Source: Sphingomonas aerophila
GTDB taxonomy: Bacteria; Pseudomonadota; Alphaproteobacteria; Sphingomonadales; Sphingomonadaceae
Assembly (NCBI RefSeq): GCF_014199305.1
Contig: NZ_JACIJK010000004.1
Coordinates: 62,001 to 126,000, forward strand
Reading direction: 5' to 3'
DNA length: 64,000 nucleotides
Under the pieces are notes generated by a model. It was not told the origin of the DNA, made no database searches, and worked only from the letters and a program-made list of their open reading frames with translations. Both the position numbers and the translations under genes were made by a program. Every line of letters begins with the position of its first letter. The stretch's first letter is position 1. Shown here one piece after another: positions 48,816 to 59,173 of the stretch.

Positions 48816-50407
48816 TGATCGCTCGCCGGTTCGGTGCGGCTCAGGCGCACCACGAAACGCGCGCCGCTCAATCGATCTTCGCGGGACTCGGCCATTACCG
48901 TTCCCCCATGCCCCTCGACGATGGTGCGCGCAATGGAAAGGCCGAGGCCGGAATGCTGGCCGAATATCTCCGTGGCGGGGCGGATGGAATGAAAGCGCTG
49001 GAAGACCGCTTCGCGCGCCTCTTCCGGCACGCCCGGGCCGTCATCCTCCACGCTGACGGTGACCTGGTCGCCCTGTACCCGGACGCCGATTGCGACAACG
49101 CCATTGTCGGGGGAAAAGGACAGGGCGTTGTCGATCAGGTTCTCGAACACTCGTTCGAGGCGCATGCCCTCCGCAGGGACCAGCGCCGGCTCGCCCGGAC
49201 TGTCGAAGCGTAGCCGGATGCCGCGTTCCACCCCGCGGGCGAGGCGTTGGTCCACCAGCCCGCGCAGCAGGGCGACGAGGTTCAGCGGGTCGAAATGTGC
49301 GCGGCTGAGCTGGGCGTCGAGGCGCGACGCGTCCGAGATATCGGTGATAAGCCGGTCGAGGCGGCGAACGTCATCGCGGACCACCGCGCGCAATTGTTCG
49401 CGAAGGCCTGGGTCCTCCACCCGGCCGAGCGCGTCCACGGCGGACCGGAGCGAGGCGAGCGGGTTCTTCAGCTCATGCGTCACGTCGGCGGCGAAGGACT
49501 CGGTCGCGTCGATGCGCGCGCGCAAGGCGAGGCTCATGTCGGACAGGGCGCGGGCGAGCATCCCGATCTCATCACGGCGATCGGGCAGGCGGGGGACCAC
49601 CACCTCTCGCGCGCGGCCGAGCCGCACCCGCACGGCCGCGCGTGCCAGGCGGCGGATCGGGCGGACGATGGTGCGGGCGAGGAAGAGCGACAGCAGCACG
49701 GAGACAAGGGTTGTGATCAGGAGGACCACCGACAGGCGGAAGCGCTCCACACGCACGATCTTCGTCACCTCGCGCGCGTTCACGGCCGTCATCAGCGCTG
49801 CGCCGCCGTCGAGCGGGGCCGCGGCGGTGATGACCGGGGTGCGATCGGGCGCCCGCCATACGGTGGTGGAAACGGCGCCCCCGAGCGCCCCCGCCACGTC
49901 CGGCCAGCGCCGCCCGTTGCGGCGTTCGCGGTACAAGGGCGCGCGGGCGGCCCCGACCACGATGTCGATGCCGGCATCCAGCCAGCGCGCGATCCGCTGC
50001 CCCGCCGGGTCCTTGTCGGGATCCATCAGCACCATGGTTCGGACACCGAGGGCACGACTGTCCGCCAGCAAGGCGCCGCTTCGAGCGTAGACACGGATGC
50101 GCGTGCCCGTGTCGCGGGCGAGCTTCGCCAGCAGGGTGTTGCGATCCGACGGCGGTACGGTGCCGACAGCCTCTGCGATCAGACGCGCTTCCCGCCCGGC
50201 CTGCGCGGCGCGGGCGTCGAGAACGCGCGAACGGTACGAGTCGAGGTAGAAGAACCCGCCGGCCAGCATGAGCAGCGCGATGATGTTGATCGCCAGGATG
50301 CGGCGAGTGAGCGAGATCTGTCCCGACCAGCGCAGCGCCAGGTCGCGGCCGACCTCCCGCAGCTCGCTCAGGGTTTCATTCCTCGGAGAATCGGTAGCCG
50401 GCGCCAT
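48812..50407 (-). CDS. chvG: Sensor histidine kinase ChvG (ExoS)
   Basis: 531 aa. TM1 at about 36-56, a periplasmic sensor loop (about 57-223), TM2 at about 225-247, HAMP, then H311 in [19 protein letters not shown] box ([11 protein letters not shown]), and G boxes ([16 protein letters not shown]). ChvG senses acid or envelope change and phosphorylates ChvI. It overlaps chvI by 32 bases and hprK by 4, the known alphaproteobacterial order. Confidence 0.93.
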   Translation of the reverse strand: MAPATDSPRNETLSELREVGRDLALRWSGQISLTRRILAINIIALLMLAGGFFYLDSYRSRVLDARAAQAGREARLIAEAVGTVPPSDRNTLLAKLARDTGTRIRVYARSGALLADSRALGVRTMVLMDPDKDPAGQRIARWLDAGIDIVVGAARAPLYRERRNGRRWPDVAGALGGAVSTTVWRAPDRTPVITAAAPLDGGAALMTAVNAREVTKIVRVERFRLSVVLLITTLVSVLLSLFLARTIVRPIRRLARAAVRVRLGRAREVVVPRLPDRRDEIGMLARALSDMSLALRARIDATESFAADVTHELKNPLASLRSAVDALGRVEDPGLREQLRAVVRDDVRRLDRLITDISDASRLDAQLSRAHFDPLNLVALLRGLVDQRLARGVERGIRLRFDSPGEPALVPAEGMRLERVFENLIDNALSFSPDNGVVAIGVRVQGDQVTVSVEDDGPGVPEEAREAVFQRFHSIRPATEIFGQHSGLGLSIARTIVEGHGGTVMAESREDRLSGARFVVRLSRTEPASDQ

Positions 50408-51077
50408 ACAGCGTCTCTATGGCGTCAAAGCTGGGGTCAACGGCGCGGAACTTGCGGCGCAGGCGCTTGATGTGACTGTCGATGGTGCGGTCGTCGACAT
50501 AAATGTCGTCTGAATAGGCCGCGTCCATCAGTTGGTTGCGCGTTTTCACGATGCCGGGGCGCTGGGCCAGCGTTTCGAGGATCATGAACTCGGTCACGGT
50601 GAGGGTGACGGGCTCCCCCTTCCACATCGTCCGATGGCGGGCGGGGTCCATGGCAAGCTGGCCGCGGGTGAGGGTGCCGTCACCCGAGCCGGCGTCACCG
50701 GGCGCTTGTGGCACTTCCGTCCGGCGCAGGATCGCCCGGATGCGCGCGATCAGAAGGCGCTGGCTGAACGGTTTGGCGATATAGTCGTCCGCGCCCATGG
50801 CGAGGCCGAGCGCCTCATCCAGCTCGTCATCCTTGCTGGTCAGGAAGATAACGGGGATCTGGCTCCGCTCACGCAGGCGGCGCAACAGTTCCAATCCGTC
50901 CATGCGTGGCATCTTGATATCGAAGATGCCGAGGTCGGGCGGGTTGTCGACCAGAGCTTTCAGCGCGGTCTCGCCATCGGAATAGACGCGGGTCAGGAAA
51001 CCTTCGGCCTGCAACGCGATCGACACGGAGGTCAGGATGTTGCGGTCATCGTCAACCAGCGCAATCGTTGCGGTCAT
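50376..51077 (-). CDS. chvI: Response regulator ChvI
   Basis: 233-aa OmpR/PhoB-type regulator. The receiver (1-120) has D9-D10-D11, phospho-acceptor D53 in [12 protein letters not shown], and K in IAKPF. The winged-helix DNA-binding domain (about 140-233) has [19 protein letters not shown] and [19 protein letters not shown] at 51077 is used; an upstream in-frame start adds 7 residues. First gene of the cluster reading on the minus strand. Confidence 0.94.
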   Translation of the reverse strand: MTATIALVDDDRNILTSVSIALQAEGFLTRVYSDGETALKALVDNPPDLGIFDIKMPRMDGLELLRRLRERSQIPVIFLTSKDDELDEALGLAMGADDYIAKPFSQRLLIARIRAILRRTEVPQAPGDAGSGDGTLTRGQLAMDPARHRTMWKGEPVTLTVTEFMILETLAQRPGIVKTRNQLMDAAYSDDIYVDDRTIDSHIKRLRRKFRAVDPSFDAIETLYGAGYRFSEE

Positions 51078-51131
51078 GCCTGCGCTATCCTCCTCCACAG
51101 GCGGTCGCGGTAGGGCAAAGCTGCCCGGGCC

Positions 51132-51611
51132 TCAACCTTTGGCCGTTGGGGGCGGGGAGGGCGAAGGCAGGGGCTCCACGATCACGACACCGCCCTGCAC
51201 CGCGGTAATGCGGGCGGGGGAACCCACGGAAAGGTCGGGGCCCTCGGCCGCCCAGGAGCCATCGCCGATGCGCACCCGGCCGTGCCCGTCGGCAATGGCG
51301 ACGTCCACCGTCACGACCTGCCCGAGTAGGCGGCCCGCCCGGTCGTTGAGCAAGGCATCGTCGGTGGCGACGGGATAGTCATGATACCAGCGGCGGCCGA
51401 TTAGCACAGCCACCGTCGACCACAGCGCGAACGACAGGAGCTGCACCGCCACCGGGATGCCCGGCACCGCAAAGGCGAGGGCACCGGTGATCGCGGCGGC
51501 AAGCGCCAGGAACACCAGGAACACGCCCGGCACCACCAGCTCCGCGATGCCGAGAGCGAGCGCGGCGATCAGCCACGCCCCGCCCGCGCCGCCGACCCCG
51601 TCCAGCGTCAC
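51132..51611 (-). CDS. NfeD family membrane protein
   Basis: 159 aa from a GTG that overlaps the SPFH gene stop by 4 bases. Two to three hydrophobic helices (about 12-75) precede a soluble OB-fold domain (about 90-150; RAGRLLGQVVTVDVAIADGHGRVRIGDGSWAAEG), the classic NfeD plan. NfeD proteins pair with SPFH partners in membrane microdomains. Confidence 0.92.
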   Translation of the reverse strand: MTLDGVGGAGGAWLIAALALGIAELVVPGVFLVFLALAAAITGALAFAVPGIPVAVQLLSFALWSTVAVLIGRRWYHDYPVATDDALLNDRAGRLLGQVVTVDVAIADGHGRVRIGDGSWAAEGPDLSVGSPARITAVQGGVVIVEPLPSPSPPPTAKG

Positions 51612-52597
51612 GATTCGGGCAGGTCGCGGGTGATCCGCGGCACCGTCACGCCAGGTTGCGGCTTGGCCGAAGCGGGGCCGTTGGCGGAAACGTCGCCCAG
51701 CGCCTCCTTGGCGAGTTGGCCGATACCGCCCAGCGTCCCGATCAGCTGCGTCGCCTCTACCGGAAACAGGATCGTCTTGGCATTGGGGCTGGTCGCGAAC
51801 TTGCCGATCGCCTCCACGTACTTTTGCGCGACGAAATAATTGATCGCCTGGGTTCCCCCGTTCTCGATCGCTTCGGAGACGACGCGGGTCGCCAGAGCTT
51901 CAGCTTCGGCGGCGCGTTCGCGTGCTTCCGAGTCGCGGAATGCGGACTCGCGGCGTCCTTCGGCTTCCAGGATGCGCGCCTGCTTTTGCCCCTCCGCCCG
52001 CAGGATCTCGGAAGCGCGGGCGCCTTCTGCGTCCAAGATATTGGCGCGCTTTTCGCGTTCGGCCTTCATCTGGCGGCCCATGGCGGCGACGATGTCCTGG
52101 GGCGGACGGATATCCTTGATCTCCACGCGCGTAATCTTGACCCCCCACGGGTTGGTCGCGTGGTCGACGACCGAGAGCAGTCGTGCGTTGATCTCGTCAC
52201 GCTTGGACAAGGTCTCGTCCAGGTCCATCGAGCCCATCACGGTCCGCAGGTTGGTGGTCGTGAGCTGTTGCAGCGCCATGTACAGGTCCGATACCTCATA
52301 GGCGGCCTTGGCCGGGTCAAGCACCTGAAAGAAGAGCACGCCGTCGGTCGCGACAATCGCATTGTCCTTGGTGATGATCTCCTGTCCCGGAATGTCGATC
52401 ACCTGCTCCATCATGTTTACCCGGCGGCCGACGCGGTAGAAGAAGGCCGGGTAGAAGTTGAAGCCGGGCTTTGCGACGGCGGTGAACCGGCCGAAATGCT
52501 CGATCGTATACTGATAGCCCTGACGCACGATCTTGATGCTGGTCATGAGGTAGAAGAGCACCAGCAGCAGCGCGAGGCCGGCGACAATCAGACCCAT
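51608..52597 (-). CDS. SPFH/Band 7 (stomatin, QmcA-like) membrane protein
   Basis: 329 aa from an ATG with a GGGAGG ribosome-binding site. One N-terminal TM helix (MGLIVAGLALLLVLFYLMT), then the Band 7 domain (about 25-190: QGYQYTIEHFGRF, NVVPGFNF-like AKPGFNFYPAF, VDHATNPWGVKITRVEIKDI). A long Ala/Glu-rich coiled coil (about 190-250) is followed by FPVEATQLIGTLGG. It is the stomatin-like partner of the overlapping NfeD gene and probably forms membrane-associated rings. Divergent from guaB. Confidence 0.93.
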   Translation of the reverse strand: MGLIVAGLALLLVLFYLMTSIKIVRQGYQYTIEHFGRFTAVAKPGFNFYPAFFYRVGRRVNMMEQVIDIPGQEIITKDNAIVATDGVLFFQVLDPAKAAYEVSDLYMALQQLTTTNLRTVMGSMDLDETLSKRDEINARLLSVVDHATNPWGVKITRVEIKDIRPPQDIVAAMGRQMKAEREKRANILDAEGARASEILRAEGQKQARILEAEGRRESAFRDSEARERAAEAEALATRVVSEAIENGGTQAINYFVAQKYVEAIGKFATSPNAKTILFPVEATQLIGTLGGIGQLAKEALGDVSANGPASAKPQPGVTVPRITRDLPES

Positions 52598-52629
52598 CTT
52601 TCGTTCCTCCCAGTTTTGCCGGAGCGTAG

Positions 52630-54219
<1,590 letters not shown>

Positions 54220-54228
54220 GTTGCCAGG

Positions 54229-55404
54229 ATGACACCGGCGGCACGAACAGAAGCCGCGATCGAGCTGCTCGATGGCATCATCTCTTCGGCAAGGGAGGGT
54301 GGGGCGGCTGCGGACACGCTGATCGCCCGCTATTTCGCCCAGCGTCGTTATGCCGGGTCCAAGGACCGCCGCGCCGTGCGCGAGCTGGTCTATGCCGCTA
54401 TACGCCGCGCGGGAGAGGTGCCGGTGACGGGCCGCGCGGCGCTTTTGGCGCTGGCGCGAGAGGACGCGGCGCTGGCCGACACCTTTGACGGATCGCATCA
54501 TGGACCCGCCCCGATCGACGCCGCCGAGCCGGTTGCGCCAGCGGGGGTGGCGCCCGCCTGGCTGACCGAGGCGCTGACAGCATCGGGGCTGAATGCGGAG
54601 CAGCAGGCGGCCTTGATCGAGCGAGCGCCGCTCGATGTCAGGGTGAACCGGCTGCGCGCGGAGCCTGCGCAGATCGTCGCGGAGCTGCCCGATGCTTTCC
54701 CGGTCGCGGGCGCCCCCGATGCCTTGCGCTTGCCCGCTGGAACCGATGTGGCGCGGCTGGCGGGTTTGGTCGAGATCCAGGATGTAGGCAGCCAGATCGT
54801 TGCGAGCGTCGTGCCCGCGTCCGCCAACACCCGGGTGCTGGACCTGTGCGCGGGTGCCGGCGGCAAGAGCCTGGCGCTCGCGGCGATGATGGCGAACAGC
54901 GGGCATATCCTGGCGACCGACACCGACCGGGCGCGCCTGTCCCGCCTGCCTGCGCGCGCGGAGCAGGCGGGCGCGACCATCATCGAAACAAGGCTGCTCA
55001 ATCCGGGTCGTGAGGCCGAGGCGCTGGGCGGTGAGGCTGGACGGATAGACGCGGTGCTGATCGACGCACCGTGTTCAGGGACGGGCACCTGGCGTCGGAA
55101 CCCTGAAGCGCGATGGCGGCTGACGCCTGCACGACTGGAGCGGCTGGTCGCGACACAGGCGTACCTGATGTCGCTGGCCGCGCCGCTGGTTCGGCCGGGC
55201 GGTACGCTGACCTATGTTACCTGCTCCCTGCTGGATGCGGAGGGGACGGATCAGGTCGATGCGTTCCTGGCCGATCACGCGGACTGGAGCGTCGACGCCC
55301 TTGATCTGCCACTCGGGCGAGCCCGCGGCCATGGATGGCGGCTGGACCCGGCGAGTGACAGCACCGACGGCTTTTTTGTCGCGCGGTTGCGGGCACCATG
55401 GTAG
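54229..55404 (+). CDS. RsmB/NOP-type rRNA cytosine-C5 methyltransferase
   Basis: 391 aa. An N-terminal region of about 130 residues resembles a shortened NusB-like RNA-binding domain. The SAM motif is DLCAGAGGKSLALA. Two catalytic cysteines are C282 (DAPCSGTGTWRRNPE) and C332 (TYVTCSLLDAEG), the RsmB-type pair. It probably methylates 16S rRNA C967 or a nearby cytosine. Reads with guaB. Confidence 0.92.
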   Translation: MTPAARTEAAIELLDGIISSAREGGAAADTLIARYFAQRRYAGSKDRRAVRELVYAAIRRAGEVPVTGRAALLALAREDAALADTFDGSHHGPAPIDAAEPVAPAGVAPAWLTEALTASGLNAEQQAALIERAPLDVRVNRLRAEPAQIVAELPDAFPVAGAPDALRLPAGTDVARLAGLVEIQDVGSQIVASVVPASANTRVLDLCAGAGGKSLALAAMMANSGHILATDTDRARLSRLPARAEQAGATIIETRLLNPGREAEALGGEAGRIDAVLIDAPCSGTGTWRRNPEARWRLTPARLERLVATQAYLMSLAAPLVRPGGTLTYVTCSLLDAEGTDQVDAFLADHADWSVDALDLPLGRARGHGWRLDPASDSTDGFFVARLRAPW

Positions 55405-55436
55405 TTCGTTCGCCTGTGTCTCCCGTGGAGTTGTTC

Positions 55437-55937
55437 ATGCGCGTTACCTCCGTCGCTTTCGCTGCCGCCCTGACGCTGGTGTGCGTGTCGACGTCGCTCA
55501 GCGGGCAGAAGCCGGACGATCAGATCGACGCGCGTTCCATGCAGTTGCTGGCGCAGGGCAGGGCCGCTCGCGCGGCGGGCAACCTGGATGGTGCGACCGA
55601 CCTGATCGAGACAGCCGTGGCGGTGGACCCGCGCAACCGCGCCGCTTTCATCGCTCTGGCAGAGGTCGCATCGGCGCGCGGGCTGCCTGGGAAGGCGATC
55701 CGGCTGTACCGTGAGGCGCTGTTGCTGGAGCCCAACGACCTTGCCGCCCTGAGCGGGCAGGGAGAGGCGCTGGTCAACAAGGGGGCGATCGCGCAGGCGC
55801 GTGAGAACCTGTCCCGCATCCGCAAGCTGTGCAAGGCGAGCTGTGGTGAAGCGACGCAACTGGCAGCGGTGATCGCCAAGGGGCCTCCGGTCACCACGGC
55901 TCAGGTGGCGACCAAGGTTACTCCGCAACCCGAATAG
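55437..55937 (+). CDS. Exported TPR-repeat protein
   Basis: 166 aa with a signal peptide ([23 protein letters not shown]) from an ATG preceded by GTGGAG. About residues 35-110 hold two TPR-like helical hairpins ([44 protein letters not shown]). The C-terminus has two Cys ([12 protein letters not shown]). A longer frame from 55398 overlaps the methyltransferase gene. Function unknown. Its 3' end overlaps the convergent rsmA by 20 bases. Confidence 0.75.
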   Translation: MRVTSVAFAAALTLVCVSTSLSGQKPDDQIDARSMQLLAQGRAARAAGNLDGATDLIETAVAVDPRNRAAFIALAEVASARGLPGKAIRLYREALLLEPNDLAALSGQGEALVNKGAIAQARENLSRIRKLCKASCGEATQLAAVIAKGPPVTTAQVATKVTPQPE

Positions 55938-56748
55938 TACGCGCCACCGCCACGAAGTCGTCGACGGACAGGGTCTCGGCCCGGCGTGTCGGGTCGATGC
56001 CGAGTCGATCGAGCGCGGCGAGAGCACCGGGCACTGACTTGAGGCTTTGGCGCAGCATCTTGCGGCGCTGGCCGAAGGCGGCAGCGGTGACCCGCTCCAG
56101 AGTGGCAACGTCAACCCCGGCCGGCGGCTCGGCTGGGCGGATCGCGACAACGGCCGACATCACCTTTGGCGGCGGCGTGAAGGCGGAACGATGCACCGGC
56201 ATCGCGATCCGCGCCGTGCTGCGCCATTGAGCGAGGACGGCAAGGCGCCCGTACGCCGAACTGTCAGGCGTCGCGACGATCCTGTCTGCTACCTCGCGCT
56301 GGAACATCAGCGTCAGCGACTGCCACCAGGGCTGCCATGCGCCGCTGAGCCAGCCGACGAGCAGGGCGGTGCCGACATTATAGGGCAGGTTGGATACGAT
56401 GTGCGGCCGCCCCTCGAACAGCGTGGGCGCGTCCACGGCGAGCGCGTCGCCTTCGATCAGGCGCAAGCGGCCGGGATAGGCCGCGCCAAGCTCCTCCAGT
56501 GCCGGGATGCAGCGCTGGTCGCGCTCGATCGCGGTGACGCGCGCGCCGGCGGCCAGCAGCGCGCGGGTGAGGCCGCCGGGACCCGGCCCGACCTCCAGCA
56601 CGTCCTGGTCCTCCAGGTTGCCCGGTACGGCTGCGATGCGCGCCAGGAGCTGTCCATCGAAAAGGAAGTTCTGCCCTAGCGCCTTGCTGGCCGACAGTCC
56701 GTACCGCGCGATGACCTCACGAAGGGGAGGCAGCTCGGGGGTCGTCAT
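55918..56748 (-). CDS. rsmA: 16S rRNA A1518/A1519 N6-dimethyltransferase (KsgA)
   Basis: 276 aa. ALGQNFLFD, the SAM motif [16 protein letters not shown] and the catalytic NLPYNVG are present, plus the C-terminal domain. It dimethylates two adenines in helix 45 of 16S rRNA. It overlaps pdxA by 4 bases, the conserved surA-pdxA-rsmA order. Confidence 0.96.
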   Translation of the reverse strand: MTTPELPPLREVIARYGLSASKALGQNFLFDGQLLARIAAVPGNLEDQDVLEVGPGPGGLTRALLAAGARVTAIERDQRCIPALEELGAAYPGRLRLIEGDALAVDAPTLFEGRPHIVSNLPYNVGTALLVGWLSGAWQPWWQSLTLMFQREVADRIVATPDSSAYGRLAVLAQWRSTARIAMPVHRSAFTPPPKVMSAVVAIRPAEPPAGVDVATLERVTAAAFGQRRKMLRQSLKSVPGALAALDRLGIDPTRRAETLSVDDFVAVARTIRVAE

Positions 56749-57785
56749 CGCGAAAGGACGTGGGCGGCACGGTGCTCCGCCGCGCGGGCGGCCATCGCGA
56801 TCGCCGCGATCATCGCGCCGGGGTTCGCCAGGTCCTGGCCGGCGATGCCGAACGCGGTTCCGTGGTCGGGAGAGGTCCGCACGATCGGCAACCCCAGCGT
56901 GATGTTCACGCCCTCATCGAAGTGAATGGTCTTAAGCGGCACGAGCGCCTGGTCGTGATACGGGCACAGCACCACGTCGTACTTCTCGCGAGCGCGAGGG
57001 TGGAACAGCGTGTCGGCCGCGAATGGGCCGGTGGCGTCGAGCCCTTCCTGACGGAGCTGGGCGATGGCAGGCTCAATGATCTCGATCTCTTCGCGCCCGA
57101 TCGTGCCGGTCTCACCGGCATGGGGGTTGAGGCCAGCAAAGGCGAGGCGGGGTGCGTCGATCCCGAAGTTGCGGGCAAGGCCACGCGCCGTGACCCGCGC
57201 CTTTGCCACGATCAGGTCAACCGTCAGCAGCCCGGGCACGGCGGCCAGGGGCACGTGCTGGGTGATCGGCACGACCCGCAACGTCGGGCCGGCCAGCATC
57301 ATCACGGCGTTCTCACCCGATACGCCGCAGCGTTCGGCGACAAATTCGGTCTGGCCGGGATGGTCGAATCCGGCGGCATAGAGTTGCGCCTTCGACACAG
57401 GCCCAGTCACCAGCGCGCGTGCCGACCCCTCCCGAACCAGGCCGACAGCGGTGTTGAGCGAATGCAGTGCACTGCGCGCGCCCTCGACGTCGGGCAGGCC
57501 TGGGACGATCTGGTGCACGCCATCGATCTGCAGCACCGGCAAAGCAGCGGCGAACACGTTAGCGGCCTCCAGGAGGCTGCGCACCTGCTGAACCGGACCC
57601 TGCCACACCTGCGCCACCGCGCGGGCATCGCCGATAGCGGCAAAGGCGGGCAGATCATGCTCCTTGCGGGCCGCCCACGCCTTGGCGATGATTTCCGGCC
57701 CGATCCCTGCCGGATCGCCCATCGAGACGGCCAGCGGGGCGGTCACGGCGGCGGTCGCCTCAGCGATATTCCACCACCGCGTCAC
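56745..57785 (-). CDS. pdxA: 4-hydroxythreonine-4-phosphate dehydrogenase
   Basis: 346 aa from a GTG that overlaps surA by 26 bases. Conserved blocks are [31 protein letters not shown], and the metal/substrate segment [12 protein letters not shown]. It makes the amino-acetone precursor of pyridoxal phosphate. A shorter start is possible but the length fits the family. Confidence 0.95.
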   Translation of the reverse strand: MTRWWNIAEATAAVTAPLAVSMGDPAGIGPEIIAKAWAARKEHDLPAFAAIGDARAVAQVWQGPVQQVRSLLEAANVFAAALPVLQIDGVHQIVPGLPDVEGARSALHSLNTAVGLVREGSARALVTGPVSKAQLYAAGFDHPGQTEFVAERCGVSGENAVMMLAGPTLRVVPITQHVPLAAVPGLLTVDLIVAKARVTARGLARNFGIDAPRLAFAGLNPHAGETGTIGREEIEIIEPAIAQLRQEGLDATGPFAADTLFHPRAREKYDVVLCPYHDQALVPLKTIHFDEGVNITLGLPIVRTSPDHGTAFGIAGQDLANPGAMIAAIAMAARAAEHRAAHVLSR

Positions 57786-59103
57786 GCCGCAGATCGCGAA
57801 GCTTCTGATCGGCGCGCAGGTTCACGCGCTGCTGTTCGAGCTGGTCGCGGACCTGCTCCACGCCCGGCAACGAAGCCGTGCGCGGGTCGTCGCGGCCGCA
57901 CAGGACCAGGGTGCGAACGCCCTGTTCCGGCGAGCCGAAGGGGGGAGTCGCTTCGCCAACCTGAAGCTTCAGCATGATGTCCTGAAGCTGCGGCGGCATG
58001 TCGCGGATACGAACGGTGTCGTTGTCGAGCACGTCCGCGTTGACGCTTGCCGCGACCTTCTCAACGCTGCCGCAGCCGCGCAGGGTCTGGATCGTCTTGG
58101 CAAAGGCGGCGGTGCGAGCGGACGCTTCGGCCTGGCTGGTGCCGGCCGGGAACTTGATCGTCATCTGCTTGAGGCTGAGACGCGCGTCACGCGGGTCGGC
58201 CGCGCCGACACGCCGCTTGTCCGTCAGGTAAACCAGCGACACGCCGCCGGGCGTCGGGATCGGCCCTGCGACCTGACCCACCGACATCTGGTTCAGCGCC
58301 TCTGCCATCGTGTCCGGCAGCACCGCCGCACGAACCCAGCCAAGATCGCCGCCCACGCCGGACGTCGGCGACTGGGAGTATTTGCGCGCGAACGCTTCGA
58401 ATGGCTGCTGCCCCTTCTGCAGCTCGGCCACGATCTGACGCATCTGCCCGGTTACCTGTTCCTGGTTGGACGGGTCGGCGCGCAGGTAGATCTCGTGAAC
58501 CGCGTATTCCTCGACGCCCTGCGATTGCTTCAAGCGATCGATGATGGCCTGAGCCTCCGTATCGCCCACATTCTCGGTTGGCGCGATGCGGCGGCGCAGA
58601 TAGCGCTGCCACGCCAGCCCCGCCTCGATCTGGCGACGGAGCGAGCGTTCGGACGTACCGTTCTTGCGCAGATAGTCCCGGAACGCTGCCGGTGTCTGCT
58701 GGAAGCGGCCTGCAACGCTGTTGAAGCTGGAATTGATCTCGTCGGAAGAAACGTTGATGTCGGCCGTTTTCGCTTCCTGGATCTGCAACGTCTCGTCGAT
58801 CAGGCTCCGCAGCACCTGAAGCTTCAACGCGTCGAGGTCGCCGCCGGGTATCTCTCCCTCATTCGCGAGCTTGATCAACGCCACGCGCTGGTCGACGTCG
58901 GTGCCCGTGATCACGGAGTCGTTGACGATCGCCGTCGCCTTGCGAACGTTCGGATCGAGCTTGCCGAAGATCTGCAGGTTAGCAGGCAGGTTCAGGCTGG
59001 TCTGGGGCACGGTCGAGTCGGATACCGTTTGGGCAAATCCGGAACCGGTCAGCGCCGCGGCGGCAGCGAGGCCCAGCGCGGCGCGTGCGAAGCTGTGAGT
59101 CAC
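57760..59103 (-). CDS. surA: Periplasmic chaperone/prolyl isomerase SurA
   Basis: 447 aa from GTG (THSFARAALGLAAAAALTGSGFAQ signal). The N-terminal SurA helical domain spans about 45-175, followed by one clear PpiC/parvulin domain (about 190-300; VHEIYLRADP, GGDLGWVRAAVLPD, GVSLVYL) and a second, degenerate one. It escorts outer-membrane proteins such as LptD to the BAM complex. It lies 70 bases after lptD, before pdxA. Confidence 0.93.
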   Translation of the reverse strand: MTHSFARAALGLAAAAALTGSGFAQTVSDSTVPQTSLNLPANLQIFGKLDPNVRKATAIVNDSVITGTDVDQRVALIKLANEGEIPGGDLDALKLQVLRSLIDETLQIQEAKTADINVSSDEINSSFNSVAGRFQQTPAAFRDYLRKNGTSERSLRRQIEAGLAWQRYLRRRIAPTENVGDTEAQAIIDRLKQSQGVEEYAVHEIYLRADPSNQEQVTGQMRQIVAELQKGQQPFEAFARKYSQSPTSGVGGDLGWVRAAVLPDTMAEALNQMSVGQVAGPIPTPGGVSLVYLTDKRRVGAADPRDARLSLKQMTIKFPAGTSQAEASARTAAFAKTIQTLRGCGSVEKVAASVNADVLDNDTVRIRDMPPQLQDIMLKLQVGEATPPFGSPEQGVRTLVLCGRDDPRTASLPGVEQVRDQLEQQRVNLRADQKLRDLRRDAVVEYR

Positions 59104-59173
59104 TGATCGTTCATCCCATTCGCGCGGCACGCGCAATCGGTCGCTACTTGCCGCAAATTAGCTGAACCCGGGC

